A stretch of DNA of 64,000 bases from Halobacillus aidingensis (GTDB lineage: Bacteria > Bacillota > Bacilli > Bacillales > Halobacillaceae): positions 34,545 to 98,544 of the forward strand of contig NZ_FNIZ01000016.1 of the NCBI RefSeq assembly GCF_900104185.1, in the 5' to 3' direction. Below are positions 63,634-64,000 of the stretch, in pieces. Position 1 is the stretch's first letter. Every line of letters starts with the position of its first letter. A model generated the notes under the pieces. It ran no database searches. It was not told where the DNA came from and was given only the letters and a program-made list of their open reading frames with translations. The position numbers and the translations under genes are program-made.

Positions 63634-64000
63634 CTCCACGTGTATAATCAAAATAAAGAGGCTGGGACATAACCAGTCGAAAACGTAAAAAAGGGTTCCG
63701 GTCATCGAATTTTGATGACCGGAACCCTTTTTTACTGAGTTTATCTTATCATTGGTTAGACGGTTTCCGTTTCTGGCCGTGTACTTTCTCAAGTTCACGG
63801 CCAGGAAGGCAAATCCTAATTCATTTTCCACACACTCTTTGCCCCTCACGGACATTCGAGTGAAACGCAAATTAGCCTTCAAAAATCCAAAAACTGGCTC
63901 TACGTCTACCTTACGTTTTCCGTAGATTTCACCCGTTTTCTCGTCTGAAAGCTTCTCCTTCACGCTATTCTTTTGTTGCTCCCACTTCTCGTTGTAATAG
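63619..64000 (-). CDS. IS1182-family transposase, C-terminal part (runs off the window)
   Basis: The frame is open from the window end and reads YYNEKWEQQKNSV, then YGKRKVDVEPVFGFLKANLRFTRMSVRGKECVENELGFAFLAVNLRK, the conserved C-terminal DDE region of IS1182-type transposases with its YGKRKxDVEPVFGxLKANL signature. Only about 126 residues are in view. The frame continues through the hairpin at 63687-63733 and past the likely element end to a stop inside metX, overlapping the last nine bases of that gene on the other strand. The normal stop may have been lost, or the family normally borrows a host stop. Confidence 0.85.
   Translation of the reverse strand, partial: YYNEKWEQQKNSVKEKLSDEKTGEIYGKRKVDVEPVFGFLKANLRFTRMSVRGKECVENELGFAFLAVNLRKYTARNGNRLTNDKINSVKKGSGHQNSMTGTLFYVFDWLCPSLFILIIHVEEQLV
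63655..64000 (-). mobile_element. End of an IS1182-type insertion sequence
   Basis: The sequence AAAGAGGCTGGGACATAAC at 63655 resembles the terminal repeat of this IS group; the transposase gene points toward it. The other end lies outside the window, so completeness cannot be judged. Confidence 0.65.
63687..63733 (-). terminator. Strong hairpin near the end of the IS element
   Basis: A 20-bp perfect stem with arms AAAAAAGGGTTCCGGTCATC / GATGACCGGAACCCTTTTTT and a 7-base loop, inside the IS end and the transposase reading frame. Confidence 0.85.

Overview
The window is chromosomal DNA of a moderately halophilic, low-GC Gram-positive bacterium of the Bacillaceae, most likely Halobacillus or a close relative. 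The evidence is the set of Bacillus-type orthologues and loci (htrB-cssRS, NiaR, YuxH, YhfW, RarD, SwrC-like RND pump, the small SE1832-family protein), strong AGGAGG ribosome sites, acidic secreted proteins, and several sodium- or solute-coupled transporters (TRAP, CPA1 antiporter, BrnQ, BCCT, AGCS). The genus is an inference. No rRNA, tRNA, phage or CRISPR was seen.

Layout. 0.6-3.6 kb: TRAP transporter dctQ-dctM-dctP. 3.8-8.7 kb: acetyltransferase, small coiled-coil protein, Na+/H+ antiporter, and brnQ behind a structured leader. 8.8-12.1 kb: ATP-grasp / alpha-E / transglutaminase operon. 12.8-18 kb: oxidoreductase, then recQ-kynU-kynB. 18-25.8 kb: BCCT transporter, zinc-ribbon microprotein, CrtI-like oxidoreductase, ECF sigma factor with a membrane partner, asnB with a structured leader. 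25.8-30.8 kb: M29 aminopeptidase, ABC-F ATPase, alanine symporter. 31.6-35.3 kb: Fur-controlled ferric-iron ABC transporter. 35.4-39.3 kb: thioesterase and the secretion-stress locus cssS-cssR/htrA. 40-48.4 kb: cardiolipin synthase, niaR, sucrase, PTS EIIA, methionine gamma-lyase, MFS exporter with a MarR regulator. 48.4-53.6 kb: EAL-HDOD protein, Rieske oxidoreductase, rarD, renalase-like oxidoreductase. 53.8-57.9 kb: RND pump divergent from its TetR regulator. 58-64 kb: an unknown protein, a monooxygenase, a DUF2188 protein, SAM-riboswitch-controlled metY-metX, and the end of an IS1182-type element.

The most striking content lies between genes. Nine copies of a non-coding repeat family, about 4 kb in all, occupy nine intergenic gaps. 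Full copies are 500-575 bp and hold two roughly 190-230 nt modules in opposite orientation. Each module folds into one long hairpin whose stems are kept by compensatory base changes between copies, so the folded structure appears to be under selection. Two full types (A+B and B+B) and two reduced derivatives can be told apart. Many spurious reading frames come from these repeats.

A second oddity is three tandem arrays with exactly the same 21-bp period (29.2, 44.1 and 52.5 kb). Two are related in sequence and run into related hairpins carrying CATCC/GGATG; the third is unrelated in sequence. Other points of interest are structured leaders before brnQ and asnB, an unrecognised C-terminal domain on MetY, a short ferric ATPase, a dctP gene with no ordinary start codon behind its ribosome site, and an IS insertion abutting metX.
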